Source: JAFGRU01 sp963665915 (lineage in GTDB: Bacteria; Desulfobacterota; Desulfuromonadia; Desulfuromonadales; JAAYDE01). From it: a DNA stretch of 64,000 nt. The position numbers and the translations under genes are program-made. The number at the start of each line of letters is the position of its first letter. Positions within the stretch are counted from its first letter, which is position 1. Location: NCBI GenBank assembly GCA_963665915.2, contig CAXXSG010000013.1, forward strand, positions 658,814 through 722,813. Direction: 5' to 3'. Positions 1-8,127 of the stretch are shown here, piece by piece. A model generated the notes under the pieces. The model had not been told where the DNA came from. It made no database searches and saw only the letters and a list, made by a program, of their open reading frames with translations.

Positions 1-156
1 GTCCTGAGGTGATGAGAGCCAAATAAAGTGCAACTTATAAGACGCCACGCGCTTGAGGAGGAAATTATCGACCTGAAAACCCATCACAAAGGCAAGGCCC
101 ACCAGTTTTATGGCGGGGCCACGTAATGTTCTATTTGTTGTGACTCGCGAGACACA
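1..156 (+). other. Edge stretch with a short gene-tail-like reading frame
   Basis: The stretch left of the first direct repeat holds a frame that is open from about 16 to a TAA at 124-126. It would encode a charged tail (EEEIIDLK then HHKGKAHQFYGG). It has no convincing start and is cut from its upstream context by in-frame stops, so it looks like the 3' remnant of a gene. I do not recognise the family. It lies beside a broken transposase, which fits a rearranged spot. Confidence 0.2.
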
Positions 157-295
157 TTCACCAAGAGTCAAACGGAGACTTGACCCCTTCGCCTTGAGGA
201 ACGTCACTTCCGCCGTTTCATGTCAAACTCACTCTGATTTCTTCATTTTCTTTTTGTGGAGTTTTTCTTTATCGCGTTCCTGTTCTTTAGATTTT
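157..295. repeat. 139-bp direct repeat, copy 1
   Basis: This 139-bp segment is identical by eye to 572-710. It contains the 3' end and downstream flank of the small secreted protein gene at 644-937, so it is a partial second copy of that gene's tail. The repeat ends exactly where the IS1595-type fragment begins at 296. It may be a duplication left by a transposition or recombination event, or a join made by an assembler at an IS that is present in only part of a population. Confidence 0.85.
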
Positions 296-571
296 GGGTC
301 ATGACTAGTTAAGCACTCTCAAAGGTGTGTTAACTAATTATCATGACTGGTAAAAACAAGTACGCAAAGCGTTCACGAATTTCGGGTCACCAATTTCGAC
401 ATATTGTACGCTTGTTTTCGGTCGATTTAGAGGCCACTCAGATTGCCAAATTAGCCGGGCTGAATCGCAATACGATTAACCGATATTTGAAAGCTATTCG
501 GCAGCGTCTCGTTAAATATTGTGATGCCCAATCTCCATTCTTTGGGGAGGTTGAGGTCGACGAATCGTTCT
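296..571 (+). mobile_element. Truncated IS1595-type transposase fragment
   Basis: A reading frame starts at ATG 343 and encodes about 76 residues of an IS1595/ISXO2-like DDE transposase. It has an N-terminal helix-turn-helix (AKLAGLNRNTINRYLKAIRQRL) and the start of the catalytic domain, with the typical GEVEVDESFF holding the first catalytic Asp. Family members run to 200-300 residues. Here the frame is cut at 571 by the second copy of the 139-bp repeat, and only 13 foreign residues follow before a stop at 610-612. The 47 bp before the ATG contain TAGTTAA and TTAACTA arms and may be the left end of the IS. The element cannot be active. Confidence 0.7.
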
Positions 572-710
572 TTCACCAAGAGTCAAACGGAGACTTGACC
601 CCTTCGCCTTGAGGAACGTCACTTCCGCCGTTTCATGTCAAACTCACTCTGATTTCTTCATTTTCTTTTTGTGGAGTTTTTCTTTATCGCGTTCCTGTTC
701 TTTAGATTTT
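572..710. repeat. 139-bp direct repeat, copy 2
   Basis: Second copy of the segment at 157-295. This copy is continuous with the intact small secreted protein gene (644-937, minus), whose last 22 codons lie inside the repeat. It is therefore the original location and 157-295 is the duplicate. The 5' boundary cuts the transposase frame at 571/572. Confidence 0.85.
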
Positions 711-937
711 TTACCTTTTTTATCTAAAGCCTCTATTGCATCCTCTTCATCCTGCTTGCCTTGGCTACCTTGCCAGTCTTCTCCACGTTTAAACTGGGCA
801 TTGTCCGAAGCATTCTCGTAAGCAGACTCATTGGGCGTTGGCCCTTTGCCTTGCCCTTTATTGTCTTTTTTTGCAAGTACGGCACCGGGAGCCAGGATCA
901 GGCAGAGGCTGCAGATAAGAATTACTAATCGTTTCAT
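644..937 (-). CDS. Small secreted lysine-rich protein of unknown function
   Basis: A 97-residue protein. A clear signal peptide (positively charged MKR, a hydrophobic run, then AxA-type cleavage near residue 22) is followed by a highly charged mature part rich in Lys, Asp and Glu, ending in an almost purely basic/acidic helix (KSKEQERDKEKLHKKKMKK). A GAGGAG ribosome-binding site sits a few bases before the ATG. I recognise no family. Export is seen in the sequence; a periplasmic or envelope role is inference. Its 3' end is duplicated at 157-295. Confidence 0.65.
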   Translation of the reverse strand: MKRLVILICSLCLILAPGAVLAKKDNKGQGKGPTPNESAYENASDNAQFKRGEDWQGSQGKQDEEDAIEALDKKGKKSKEQERDKEKLHKKKMKKSE

Positions 938-993
938 GATTTTCTCCTCAATTAAAAGTTTTATATGGATTTATTTTAGCAGGACCTATTAAG

Positions 994-1026
994 AATGGCC
1001 CACCCGTTTTTCGGAGCGGGCCATTT
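994..1026 (-). terminator. GGCCCA-type hairpin downstream of the DUF4382 gene
   Basis: Inverted repeat AATGGCCC...GGGCCATT with a short loop. It sits between the DUF4382 lipoprotein gene that ends at 1058 and the small secreted protein gene. Nearly the same hairpin recurs at 6092-6124 and, more loosely, at 2669-2700. The position after a minus-strand stop codon fits a terminator. Confidence 0.6.
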
Positions 1027-1057
1027 CCACCTCTGACTAAAGGTTGTTTTTCAGACA

Positions 1058-2245
1058 CTAGTCCTCGGAGAAACAGACATCCAGAGAAGTACCACCGGAA
1101 ACAACCTCAATATCATCAAAAACCTGCGTATTTTCATCGTAAGTGCTGGCCACCACTTGGTAAAAACCGGTCGGCAAAGTCAACGCATAGGAGCCTCCAT
1201 TACCTACGTTGATAGAGGCGACCTCAATCATTTGTGGGCCCACACTTCCCCCACAGCTACTTTCCTGGCGGAAACTCAGGGTGACATGCCGGGCGTCCGA
1301 ATCGTCTACCTCACCACCACAGGGGCCTATATTGACGGTACCGGAAATTTCTCCTGAGGTTGCCACCTCACTAAGGGTAAAATCCCGCACCAAAGTTGTT
1401 TCGGCCAAGGCCTCGACAGAGGTGCAGTATGGCAGATACCCTTCAGCATAAGCTACAACATTGTAAAGGTTCGGCTCCAGGAAAAGGGCGTAATTCCCGG
1501 TTTCATTGCTCAAAGTGGAAGTCTGTATATCAACCTTGTCCGCAGCATCCGCTTCCGTCGAATCATAAATTTGGGCGCTAACGAGGGCATTATCCAAGCC
1601 TTCCGGGACCTCATTGGAAACAGTCCCTACAATCCGTCCGTATTCAAGAGTGTCGAGAACTTTTACAACGGGTTTCAAAAGCCATTTACCACTGGAACCC
1701 GCCTCCACAACAGATTTGGAAGCATTGAAGTCGAGGATCAATTCAGTGGTCTCACCGGCGCTGATGTAGAATCCATTCACAATTTTAAGGCCGGTCTGGG
1801 GGCCGCTAGGAACTGTCAATTCATGAATGGCGCTTGTCTCTTCCAAAACCACATAATTGGCATAAGGATGGCTCTCACTGAGGATGTTGATGCCGTCATC
1901 AGGCTCACCCCCTATGATAAGCCTCATTTGTGTGTAGTGCCCGGCCGACAAATCAGCAAGCCCAAGGGTTTCCCTCACACCGTTGACCAGTTCCAGTAAA
2001 TTGTAAGTTTTTCCGGGAGAGGCCACTGTCTCCCAACCCCCTCCAGAATCTTTATGAACTTGGACTTCATCGATGGTTACGTAAACGGCGCTGTATTGGT
2101 AAGTCGAGGCATCGGTCAGACTGAGAGCAAGAGTTCCTGAGCCATCAGATCCCCCGCTACCTCCACCACCGCCACAAGAGGCAACAACGGCCAAAATCAG
2201 GATGGCCCCCAGAATGGTCATGGTTCGCAACATTGAAATTTTCAT
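1058..2245 (-). CDS. DUF4382 domain lipoprotein
   Basis: A 395-residue protein. A lipoprotein signal (hydrophobic run, then VVASC with Cys at about residue 24) is followed by a glycine-rich linker and a domain of about 150 residues matching DUF4382 (starting LALSLTDAS, then VYVTIDEVQVHK). The rest is beta-rich with carboxypeptidase-regulatory-like segments (for example GNYALFLEPNLYNVVAYAEGY). A strong AGGAGG site precedes the ATG. It is probably anchored in the outer or inner membrane with an exposed beta-sandwich part. The molecular role of DUF4382 is not established. It stands alone between two hairpins. Confidence 0.8.
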   Translation of the reverse strand: MKISMLRTMTILGAILILAVVASCGGGGGSGGSDGSGTLALSLTDASTYQYSAVYVTIDEVQVHKDSGGGWETVASPGKTYNLLELVNGVRETLGLADLSAGHYTQMRLIIGGEPDDGINILSESHPYANYVVLEETSAIHELTVPSGPQTGLKIVNGFYISAGETTELILDFNASKSVVEAGSSGKWLLKPVVKVLDTLEYGRIVGTVSNEVPEGLDNALVSAQIYDSTEADAADKVDIQTSTLSNETGNYALFLEPNLYNVVAYAEGYLPYCTSVEALAETTLVRDFTLSEVATSGEISGTVNIGPCGGEVDDSDARHVTLSFRQESSCGGSVGPQMIEVASINVGNGGSYALTLPTGFYQVVASTYDENTQVFDDIEVVSGGTSLDVCFSED

Positions 2246-2384
2246 GGCTTACACCTCCTAAGTTGAATTCAATCACAAAACCGTTCTTTTGAACTCCTAT
2301 GAAGACATTTAACTTATTGAATAAGATAAAAGCAATTCCTAAGGTGGGAAAGAAGAAAAAAATGTAACCATTTTGGACAGCCAT

Positions 2385-2525
2385 ATCCAGCGTATCAGCT
2401 TCACTCACCCAGCGGTAGAGGGAAGCACGGGAGACGCCGATCTCATCGGCCAGGGGCTGTGCGGCGGGACGCTGAGGCTCCGTCATCTTCTGGATCATCA
2501 AGGCTCTGAATGCTTTGGAATACAT
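2385..2525 (-). pseudogene. Remnant of an IS3-type transposase orfA N-terminus
   Basis: On the minus strand, ATG 2525 opens about 47 residues typical of the N-terminal helix-turn-helix protein of IS3-like elements (MYSKAFRALMIQKM, then PLADEIGVSRASLYRWVSEA). After about 2385 the frame runs into unrelated Phe-rich sequence and then the promoter region of the DUF4382 gene. No second ORF, DDE domain or terminal repeat is seen. It is a decayed insertion footprint in the 520-bp gap between the DUF4382 gene and nirK, which otherwise holds only a hairpin. Confidence 0.6.
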
Positions 2526-2668
2526 CTGCCTCCTCACTGCCCCCAATTCTTGTTGATATTTTGAGTTCAGTTAGAGGCGACAACTATCCTGACACAGGGG
2601 CTTCATAGCTCCTGGGTTCTTGGAATTCTGATCAAGGGAGAATCGATTCAAACTCCCATAAAATAACA

Positions 2669-2700
2669 AATGGCCCAACCAGTTTCTGGATGGGCCATTT
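2669..2700 (-). terminator. Hairpin downstream of nirK
   Basis: Inverted repeat AAATGGCCCA/TGGGCCATTT with the loop around 2680-2690, about 70 bp beyond the nirK stop. It belongs to the same hairpin group as 994-1026 and 6092-6124. The A/T-flanked GC stem and its position after the gene fit a rho-independent terminator. Confidence 0.6.
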
Positions 2701-2767
2701 TGCTGTCGTTTATGTAGTGATTAATGTAGCAAAGCAAGGCTTTGATGAAACATTGCCCTAATGGCTG

Positions 2768-3895
2768 CTATTTAATCCGCTGGGGCACATCAATTAAACG
2801 TTCAATCGGCCCAGGCGCGCTGAGCTGGCGCATCAAGTCATTGTTCCATTTGCCTTCCACTTCAACTTCAGCCACCGCACCGAACAAAATTCCTTCTATC
2901 AAATTATGGTTAACGTAAACATATTTTCCTGGCTGGCGGAATTCATATAACGCCGCAACAGCTGTACCTCCAGGAACCATCCAGGTTTCGAAATTAGCCT
3001 TGGGGCGGTCTGCGAATGAGCCGCCTTCCCAGACCAGGTCGGCATGGCCGCCTATCAGATGAATTCTAGTGTCACGGTTGGCTTGGGAATGAATAAAAAG
3101 CACCTTTTCGCCGACTTTCGCCTTAAGGGCGTTTTTACCGAGCAGCGCACCCACCTTGCCGTTGAAAACAAGGTGAGTCGGAGTGAGGGTTTTCATTACT
3201 TCGAGCATGTCACCGAAGCCGGCAATGGGTGTTGAATACTGTTTGAAACCGCCATGCTCATCCATAGGAACGTAGAAATCCTGCTCACCTATGTAATAGG
3301 CCCGGTCATAGGTTATGGGTTGTCCCTCCGCGTCTTTAAGACCATCCCGTGGAAGGACCATGATCGCACCATTCATTCCCGAAACAACATGCAGAGGGGT
3401 CATGGCCCCGCCAGGGGCACAATGATAAACGAAAACACCAGGTTTGGTCGCTTTGAAAAGAAGCTTTGCCTGCTGCCCCGGATTGACCTTAGTCAGATCA
3501 CCTCCCCCTAAAGCTCCTGTGGCAGCGTGAAAATCAATATTATGTTGCAAGATGTTATTCGAGGGGTTGATGAGCTTCAACTCCAGGTAATCATTTTGAT
3601 GAACCACAATCAGCGGTGCCGGTATGCTCCCTTCATAGGTCATGGCCCAGATAGTGGCTCCATCGGGGGCGATCTGGTGGCGTTTTTCCTGAATCGTCAG
3701 GCGCACCTCGACAACGCGTGGTGCTCTGGAAAAAGCCTGTTCGTGCTTCGGAACCCCCGGCGGTGGAACTAATTCCTGCTGGATGCGCTCCATTTCAAGA
3801 GACATCCCTCCCCCTTGTGCCAATGAACTTGAGGGAACAATCAGAAAGAAACAGATAAACCAAAAAATCACTGATATTAGTTTCAAGTTTCCCAT
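2768..3895 (-). CDS. nirK: Copper-containing nitrite reductase
   Basis: A 375-residue exported two-domain cupredoxin, predicted to reduce nitrite to nitric oxide in the periplasm. Residues 1-26 form a signal peptide. The copper ligands are all visible: type 1 at H118, C159, H169 and M174 (blocks HNIDFH and YHCAPGGAMTPLHVVSGM), type 2 at H123, H158 and H330. The catalytic Asp is D121 and the second-sphere His is probably H284 in HLIGGHAD. The length matches classical NirK. No nitric oxide reductase, NirV or pseudoazurin gene is adjacent; the gene is flanked by hairpins and looks monocistronic. Active-site conservation argues for a working enzyme. A multicopper oxidase is unlikely because the HCAPGG signature is specific. 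Confidence 0.93.
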   Translation of the reverse strand: MGNLKLISVIFWFICFFLIVPSSSLAQGGGMSLEMERIQQELVPPPGVPKHEQAFSRAPRVVEVRLTIQEKRHQIAPDGATIWAMTYEGSIPAPLIVVHQNDYLELKLINPSNNILQHNIDFHAATGALGGGDLTKVNPGQQAKLLFKATKPGVFVYHCAPGGAMTPLHVVSGMNGAIMVLPRDGLKDAEGQPITYDRAYYIGEQDFYVPMDEHGGFKQYSTPIAGFGDMLEVMKTLTPTHLVFNGKVGALLGKNALKAKVGEKVLFIHSQANRDTRIHLIGGHADLVWEGGSFADRPKANFETWMVPGGTAVAALYEFRQPGKYVYVNHNLIEGILFGAVAEVEVEGKWNNDLMRQLSAPGPIERLIDVPQRIK

Positions 3896-4313
3896 GATGA
3901 TACCTCCTGACCCTTAACCTGGTTTTTTGTCTGGAAATCCTTATCCGCCAATCAATCGAACTCAAATTAGGAAATCCAGGTTTCAGGTGTTTGTCCTGTT
4001 TTGTATTTAAATTATATCCTTTTCTTCCCTTTAAAGTTGAGATGATTACTCCGTCTTTTTTCGCAAAACAACATTGTGTTTTTATTTCTCTGAATTTATC
4101 TTTTATCAATTGGGCAGGTCAAAAAAAGGTGGAATGGGACTGATTCTTACAACTCCTCATTTATAGGAAAGGGCCATCTGATCGCGTGGTCAAAATGGCC
4201 CTTATTTTTTCTTCAAAATCCTCTTTTCACCGAAATGGTTAACTTGGCAACTGAAAACTGAAAACATTGACTGAGTCGGCAAACTATTAAGCACCCTGTT
4301 CCCCTCAATGAAT
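3896..4313. other. nirK upstream region with a hairpin, no gene
   Basis: This 418-bp gap is AT-rich. It must hold the nirK promoter, read leftwards. I found no convincing FNR-type TTGAT-N4-ATCAA box. A hairpin with arms AAGGGCCAT (4169-4177) and ATGGCCCTT (4195-4203), followed by a T-run on the + strand, lies about 110 bp beyond the stop of the gene ending at 4314 and is the probable terminator for it. No credible reading frame is present. Confidence 0.5.
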
Positions 4314-5834
4314 TCAAAGTCCTGGAACGATCAGATACCCTGCGCCCATGGGACAACCTTTCTGCGTAAACAGCGCTGCATCTTCCATGCTCCACTGATT
4401 TCTGGGTTTTTTCCTGATTTCATCACAGCGCTCATTTAATCGGACAAGATATTCTTCGTAATCTTCGCTCCAGAGAGCTACCAACATTCTGCTCACATAT
4501 CCTGCTCCCCCCCAAAGAACATCAACCTGGTTAGATGCCATGACCTGAAGACGCCGCGAGCCGTCTTTCCAGGTCAGCAACCTGCCGCCGCTGCCAAAAC
4601 TCACCTCATCGGGTTGGCCCAACTGGTCCGAAAGCCAGGCCTGGGGGGTACTGTCGATTACCATCGCTTTGTAGTATTCGACATATTTGATCTGGCCGAC
4701 TGCGTTATTATCCATGATTTCCAGCTCCACTTTGCCGCCGTTGCGACGTTCAGCTTTGAGTTGGGGATAAATCTTGCGTTCTGGAACAAAGTTGTTGAAG
4801 ATGTTCAAACCCCCGTCAAAGTTGAAATTCCATTTTTTCTGCAGGAGATTGACAGCCTGCGGTCGTGGCATGCCCGGATAAAGTCCTTTCAGGGTGATAT
4901 CCTCCACATCATCTTCGACAAATAGAAGTTTGAGTCGTTCACGCAGATCGATTGGCCTGCGTGCTTCCGCCTCGGCGAGTTGCTTTTTCTTTTCAGCTTG
5001 CTGCTGAAGAATCCATCGTATGGCCTGTTGCTTTTTATTTATGGCATCACGGAATACTCTTGCGTCGTCACGGCTGATTTTCTCCAACACCGGCGCCTGT
5101 GAGAGCTTCTGGAGGGTAATCAAACCTTCCTGGGTATTTGGCGCTCCTTCCAGTTCTTTTCCGGCCGCTGCCAACTCTTCATCGATCAGTTGCTGATCGG
5201 CAATGGCCATTTTTTCTTTTTGCTGTAGAAGCGCAATCAGTCTTTGAGAGGTTTCAGGGGTCAGGTATACATAAAAGGCTTGAAGGTTACTCGCTTTGCC
5301 TCCCATGTAGCCAAGTTCTCTGTCCGTTCTGATCTGCTGTTGGACATCCTTGCCCAGAAGGGCTTCCTGGGCCAGCTTAATAGCCTTAAGCAGTCCTGGC
5401 GCAGGCTGCTGGTCAATTAATGCCTGAACTTCATTCTCGGCTCTTTCCGTTATGCGTTTGATTCGCTGAGCAGCACTGGAGACGTCACGATAGGCTTTTA
5501 TGGTTTTATAAATTTGGCCGCTGGCATTTTTGTCGCGGCGCTTGCTGGCATCACTGCGGCATTGCCGCAGGAATTGGCCAACTTCCTGCCTCTGATTATC
5601 GTCCCAATCCAGAACCTTTGTACCGAACAGGGGCTGGACTTTCTCAGCACTAAACAATTTGTTCACTTCCAAGCTCGGGGTCAGGTTGAATCTGGCGTTC
5701 TTATCGAAGCCTGTGGCCCACTTTTCCAGTTGTGAACAACTCGGCAATTTAAAATCTTCAGCAAATAAGCTCGGGCTATGGACAAAGAGAATGACAAAAA
5801 ATAAGTAGCAAAAAATCTTACAGCTTTTTTTCAT
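4314..5834 (-). CDS. Large secreted protein of unknown function
   Basis: A 506-residue protein with an N-terminal signal peptide (MKKSCKIFCY, hydrophobic run, cleavage near FAED). The middle (about residues 110-310) is rich in Gln, Lys, Glu and Ala with heptad-like spacing and is probably helical or coiled-coil. The C-terminal third (from about 320) is globular, with a GLYPGMPRPQAVNLL segment of the kind seen in small periplasmic modules, then mixed alpha/beta sequence. Four to five Cys residues could form disulphides. I do not recognise a family. It is monocistronic, with about 450 bp of gene-free DNA upstream. Confidence 0.7.
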   Translation of the reverse strand: MKKSCKIFCYLFFVILFVHSPSLFAEDFKLPSCSQLEKWATGFDKNARFNLTPSLEVNKLFSAEKVQPLFGTKVLDWDDNQRQEVGQFLRQCRSDASKRRDKNASGQIYKTIKAYRDVSSAAQRIKRITERAENEVQALIDQQPAPGLLKAIKLAQEALLGKDVQQQIRTDRELGYMGGKASNLQAFYVYLTPETSQRLIALLQQKEKMAIADQQLIDEELAAAGKELEGAPNTQEGLITLQKLSQAPVLEKISRDDARVFRDAINKKQQAIRWILQQQAEKKKQLAEAEARRPIDLRERLKLLFVEDDVEDITLKGLYPGMPRPQAVNLLQKKWNFNFDGGLNIFNNFVPERKIYPQLKAERRNGGKVELEIMDNNAVGQIKYVEYYKAMVIDSTPQAWLSDQLGQPDEVSFGSGGRLLTWKDGSRRLQVMASNQVDVLWGGAGYVSRMLVALWSEDYEEYLVRLNERCDEIRKKPRNQWSMEDAALFTQKGCPMGAGYLIVPGL

Positions 5835-6091
5835 GGCGCACCTCCCTGCGGTCTAAATAAACTCGCACGAATGTTCAGGAAAAAAAGCCTGGAGGATGTA
5901 GACTTTTCTCCATACTTCAAGAAAAACACAGCAAGATTTAATGTCAACCAAATAAGTCATGTTTTGATTTATAACCGCTGATACAATAAAAAGATTTATT
6001 CTCACATTCATGCTTTAAAAATTGTTCAAACCAAAATTATTGAGCCAATGATAGAACTTGGTGCGCTTTCGAAAAATCCCTGCAAAGTGAG

Positions 6092-6124
6092 AATGGCCCA
6101 CCCGTTTTCCGGAGTGGGCCATTT
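6092..6124 (-). terminator. GGCCCA-type hairpin after the VWA-DnaJ unit
   Basis: Near-identical to 994-1026 (AATGGCCCACCCG stem, loop, GTGGGCCATT). The similarity continues for about 15 bp past the stem, so this is a duplicated module and not only a chance hairpin. It lies about 160 bp beyond the DnaJ-domain gene stop. The surrounding 5835-6282 gap is otherwise AT-rich and holds the promoter side of the gene ending at 4314. Confidence 0.55.
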
Positions 6125-6282
6125 CCGTTTCTGACAAAGGGTGACTTTTAAGAAGGTTTTTCTACAGCCTCCTGGCAATAGTGAAAGTCCCACATAGACC
6201 AGAACGAAGATGCCGAATATTTTTAATACGGTCATCATAGCGGCGATCTTCCTTATGCGAGAATTATGTGAGGAAATTATAT

Positions 6283-6969
6283 TTATGTTTCCTGATCCAA
6301 AAGAATATCCCTGGCGGTATTAATTTTTGCGGCCAGAAAAGCCGAGCCTCCGCTATCAGGATGAACCCCTTTTATGAGTCGCCTCCAGGCCTGGTGGATT
6401 TCCTCCTGTGAAACATTTGGTTCAAGACCAAGTATCTGATAGGCTTCCTGTCTGGTCATATTGTCAAAACCTGATGTATCATTCTGGTTTCTAGAAGCAT
6501 AAGGATCAACACGATCGCGCCAATCGGGGTGGTATCGATCGAGAAAGGATTCAAGCAGTGAGATACTGTCTGTGTCGGAACGAAAATCAAAGTAGAGCGA
6601 CAGTATCTCCTCTCCACTCAATGAAGACAGACGAACACCTTTCAATCGACCAGTCAATATAGTGCCGTCCATTTCCCCGGTATCGTGATCAAGTTCCATC
6701 TCAAGGTTTGCCGAGTGGACAGTCGATTTTTGTCCCTCAGCGGAGCTGATCGGTCGTTTCGAACGATTTCGCCGCCACCATGAAACTCCAATAATAATCA
6801 GGGGGATCCCAATTGCCCCACGTCGTAACAAAGTCAGCAAACTCCCTACCATGATGACAAGTACCGGCCCGGCAGTCGACAAAACAGCAACTCTTTGCTT
6901 GGCTGGTATAGTCATCAACCAGAAAAGTCCGGTCACCGCAAATAACAGAAGAAAAAGATACAGAACCAT
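6283..6969 (-). CDS. Membrane-anchored J-domain protein
   Basis: A 228-residue protein. Two hydrophobic segments (about 1-23 and 30-62) are followed by a basic stretch (WWRRNRSKR), a linker domain, and a C-terminal J domain from about 172, with EAYQILGLEPNVSQEEIHQAWRRL and the essential HPD tripeptide at 203-205. Such proteins recruit DnaK-type Hsp70 to the membrane. The gene follows the VWA gene with a 29-bp gap on the same strand, so the two are probably co-transcribed. The client protein is unknown. Standard DnaJ (zinc-finger type) is excluded by the absence of Gly/Phe and CxxCxGxG segments. Confidence 0.82.
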   Translation of the reverse strand: MVLYLFLLLFAVTGLFWLMTIPAKQRVAVLSTAGPVLVIMVGSLLTLLRRGAIGIPLIIIGVSWWRRNRSKRPISSAEGQKSTVHSANLEMELDHDTGEMDGTILTGRLKGVRLSSLSGEEILSLYFDFRSDTDSISLLESFLDRYHPDWRDRVDPYASRNQNDTSGFDNMTRQEAYQILGLEPNVSQEEIHQAWRRLIKGVHPDSGGSAFLAAKINTARDILLDQET

Positions 6970-6998
6970 TCATTTCCCAGACAAAAAAGGATGAAAAA

Positions 6999-7712
6999 TC
7001 ATTTTGTCATTTGATCAAGGAGTAAGCGGGCCTCTCGTCTGCCACTATTTGAAAGTGCTTTCAAACCTCCTCTCGCATATACGGCAACCGCACCAAGCAA
7101 CTCGGCGAGTTCTTTTGCCGAATCAGGCCCAAGTCGAAAATAGGCTCCGCCAGTAAGCCGGGCCATTTGCCGAAAGCCATTTTCGACCTTGACATCGTGG
7201 CCATCCTGAAAGAAAAAGCAGCGTACTCCTTTGAGACCGAGTTCTCCTGCTTTTTGGCAGAGCAAGTGGATATCCTCCTCTATGGCATCTCCGATAAAAA
7301 CCTGTGCCGAGACCTTTGCTTTGGTTGTTTCACGGTAGGCGTGATCAAGGACTTTGGAAATCTGTGTTTGTCCACCTAGACATTGAATACCGAGCATCAG
7401 ATCACGCAGTGCGGCAGCATTAATGACCCATTTCGAAGCCCGGCATTCACCAATGCCTCGAAAAAACACCAGCTGAACCGACAAACCGCCTGCCTTGCCT
7501 ACCGCATCGAACATAGAAGCCTGGATAGTGACAGCCTGGTCCCAAGTTGGCTGCCGACTCATGGTTGCATCCAGAGCAAAAATCAATCTTCCGCTTTGTG
7601 ACACCGCTGCCTGACCGGCAGCCTTGAGAAAAGCACCTATCTCGCTGGAAGAAGACTTCTCTCGAAGTTCGGGGGATTTTTTTTCAGTAGAAGTAATTTC
7701 TTTATCTTTCAT
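6999..7712 (-). CDS. VWA-domain-like protein paired with a J-domain gene
   Basis: A 237-residue cytosolic protein with a single von Willebrand A-like fold: a charged N-tail of about 40 residues, then RLIFALDATMSRQPTWDQA. Here the usual DxSxS metal site reads DATMS (Thr replacing the first Ser). The central part holds SVQLVFFRGI and AQVFIGDAIEED, and the end is FRQMARLTGGAYFRLG. VWA proteins commonly form metal-dependent adhesion or assembly platforms. The pairing with a membrane J protein suggests they act together, but the process is not known. Confidence 0.75.
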   Translation of the reverse strand: MKDKEITSTEKKSPELREKSSSSEIGAFLKAAGQAAVSQSGRLIFALDATMSRQPTWDQAVTIQASMFDAVGKAGGLSVQLVFFRGIGECRASKWVINAAALRDLMLGIQCLGGQTQISKVLDHAYRETTKAKVSAQVFIGDAIEEDIHLLCQKAGELGLKGVRCFFFQDGHDVKVENGFRQMARLTGGAYFRLGPDSAKELAELLGAVAVYARGGLKALSNSGRREARLLLDQMTK

Positions 7713-7870
7713 AGCTTGTTCCTTGTGACAAAATAGGTTGCCCTAAATGGCTTATTTTTTCCTATAGATGATAAACCGATGATGACTTAGTCGTAGCTTG
7801 TAGCTTTGCTATGGATCATTTTAAGATACCGTATCTATGCCATCTTTCACAATATTTATTGAACGGTGGG

Positions 7871-7990
7871 ATGTGGATTTGGCCGGTGATAGGCACCCTG
7901 GTGGCGGTCCTGATCGTCATCGTGGTTATCAAACTGGGCAAAAAAAAGGGTGCGCCATGCCTGTCTGGAGTTAGTGTCTTAAACGACTGA
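7871..7990 (+). CDS. Possible 39-residue membrane microprotein
   Basis: ATG 7871 opens a 39-codon frame with one strongly hydrophobic helix (residues 2-20) followed by KLGKKK, the topology of a small bitopic inner-membrane protein. GGTGGG directly precedes the ATG, closer than usual for a ribosome-binding site. It lies in an 846-bp gap (7713-8558) that also contains a decayed peptidase tail, so it may instead be a fragment of a lost gene. Confidence 0.3.
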   Translation: MWIWPVIGTLVAVLIVIVVIKLGKKKGAPCLSGVSVLND

Positions 7991-8127
7991 TTCACCCTAA
8001 AGGAACGGAAAGGGTCGTGGTGACCACAATGCCTATTCAACTCAATGAAGAAAACGGTGGCGGCGGATTTTTCGCGACTCACCCCGCTACCGACGACCTA
8101 ATCGACAGGGTCCGAAGCATGCCCTGA
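7975..8127 (+). pseudogene. C-terminal remnant of an M48-like metallopeptidase
   Basis: The frame is open from 7975 (after a TAG at 7972) to TGA 8125-8127. It ends in GGGGFFATHPATDDLIDRV, which matches the conserved C-terminal block of M48 peptidases, where a THP motif is followed by an acidic/Arg helix. The HExxH catalytic part and everything upstream are missing, and there is no plausible start codon. It is best read as the tail of a peptidase gene lost by deletion. The rest of 7713-8558 shows no gene; a GAATGGCCATTT half-hairpin near 8339 recalls the terminators elsewhere. Confidence 0.5.

Noticed and set aside
6026..6238. 70-codon minus-strand frame with a hydrophobic N-terminus, downstream of the J-domain gene
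   Set aside because: The frame runs through the 6092-6124 hairpin and its second half is the translation of that repeat; not credible as a full gene, although the first 40 residues look lipoprotein-like.
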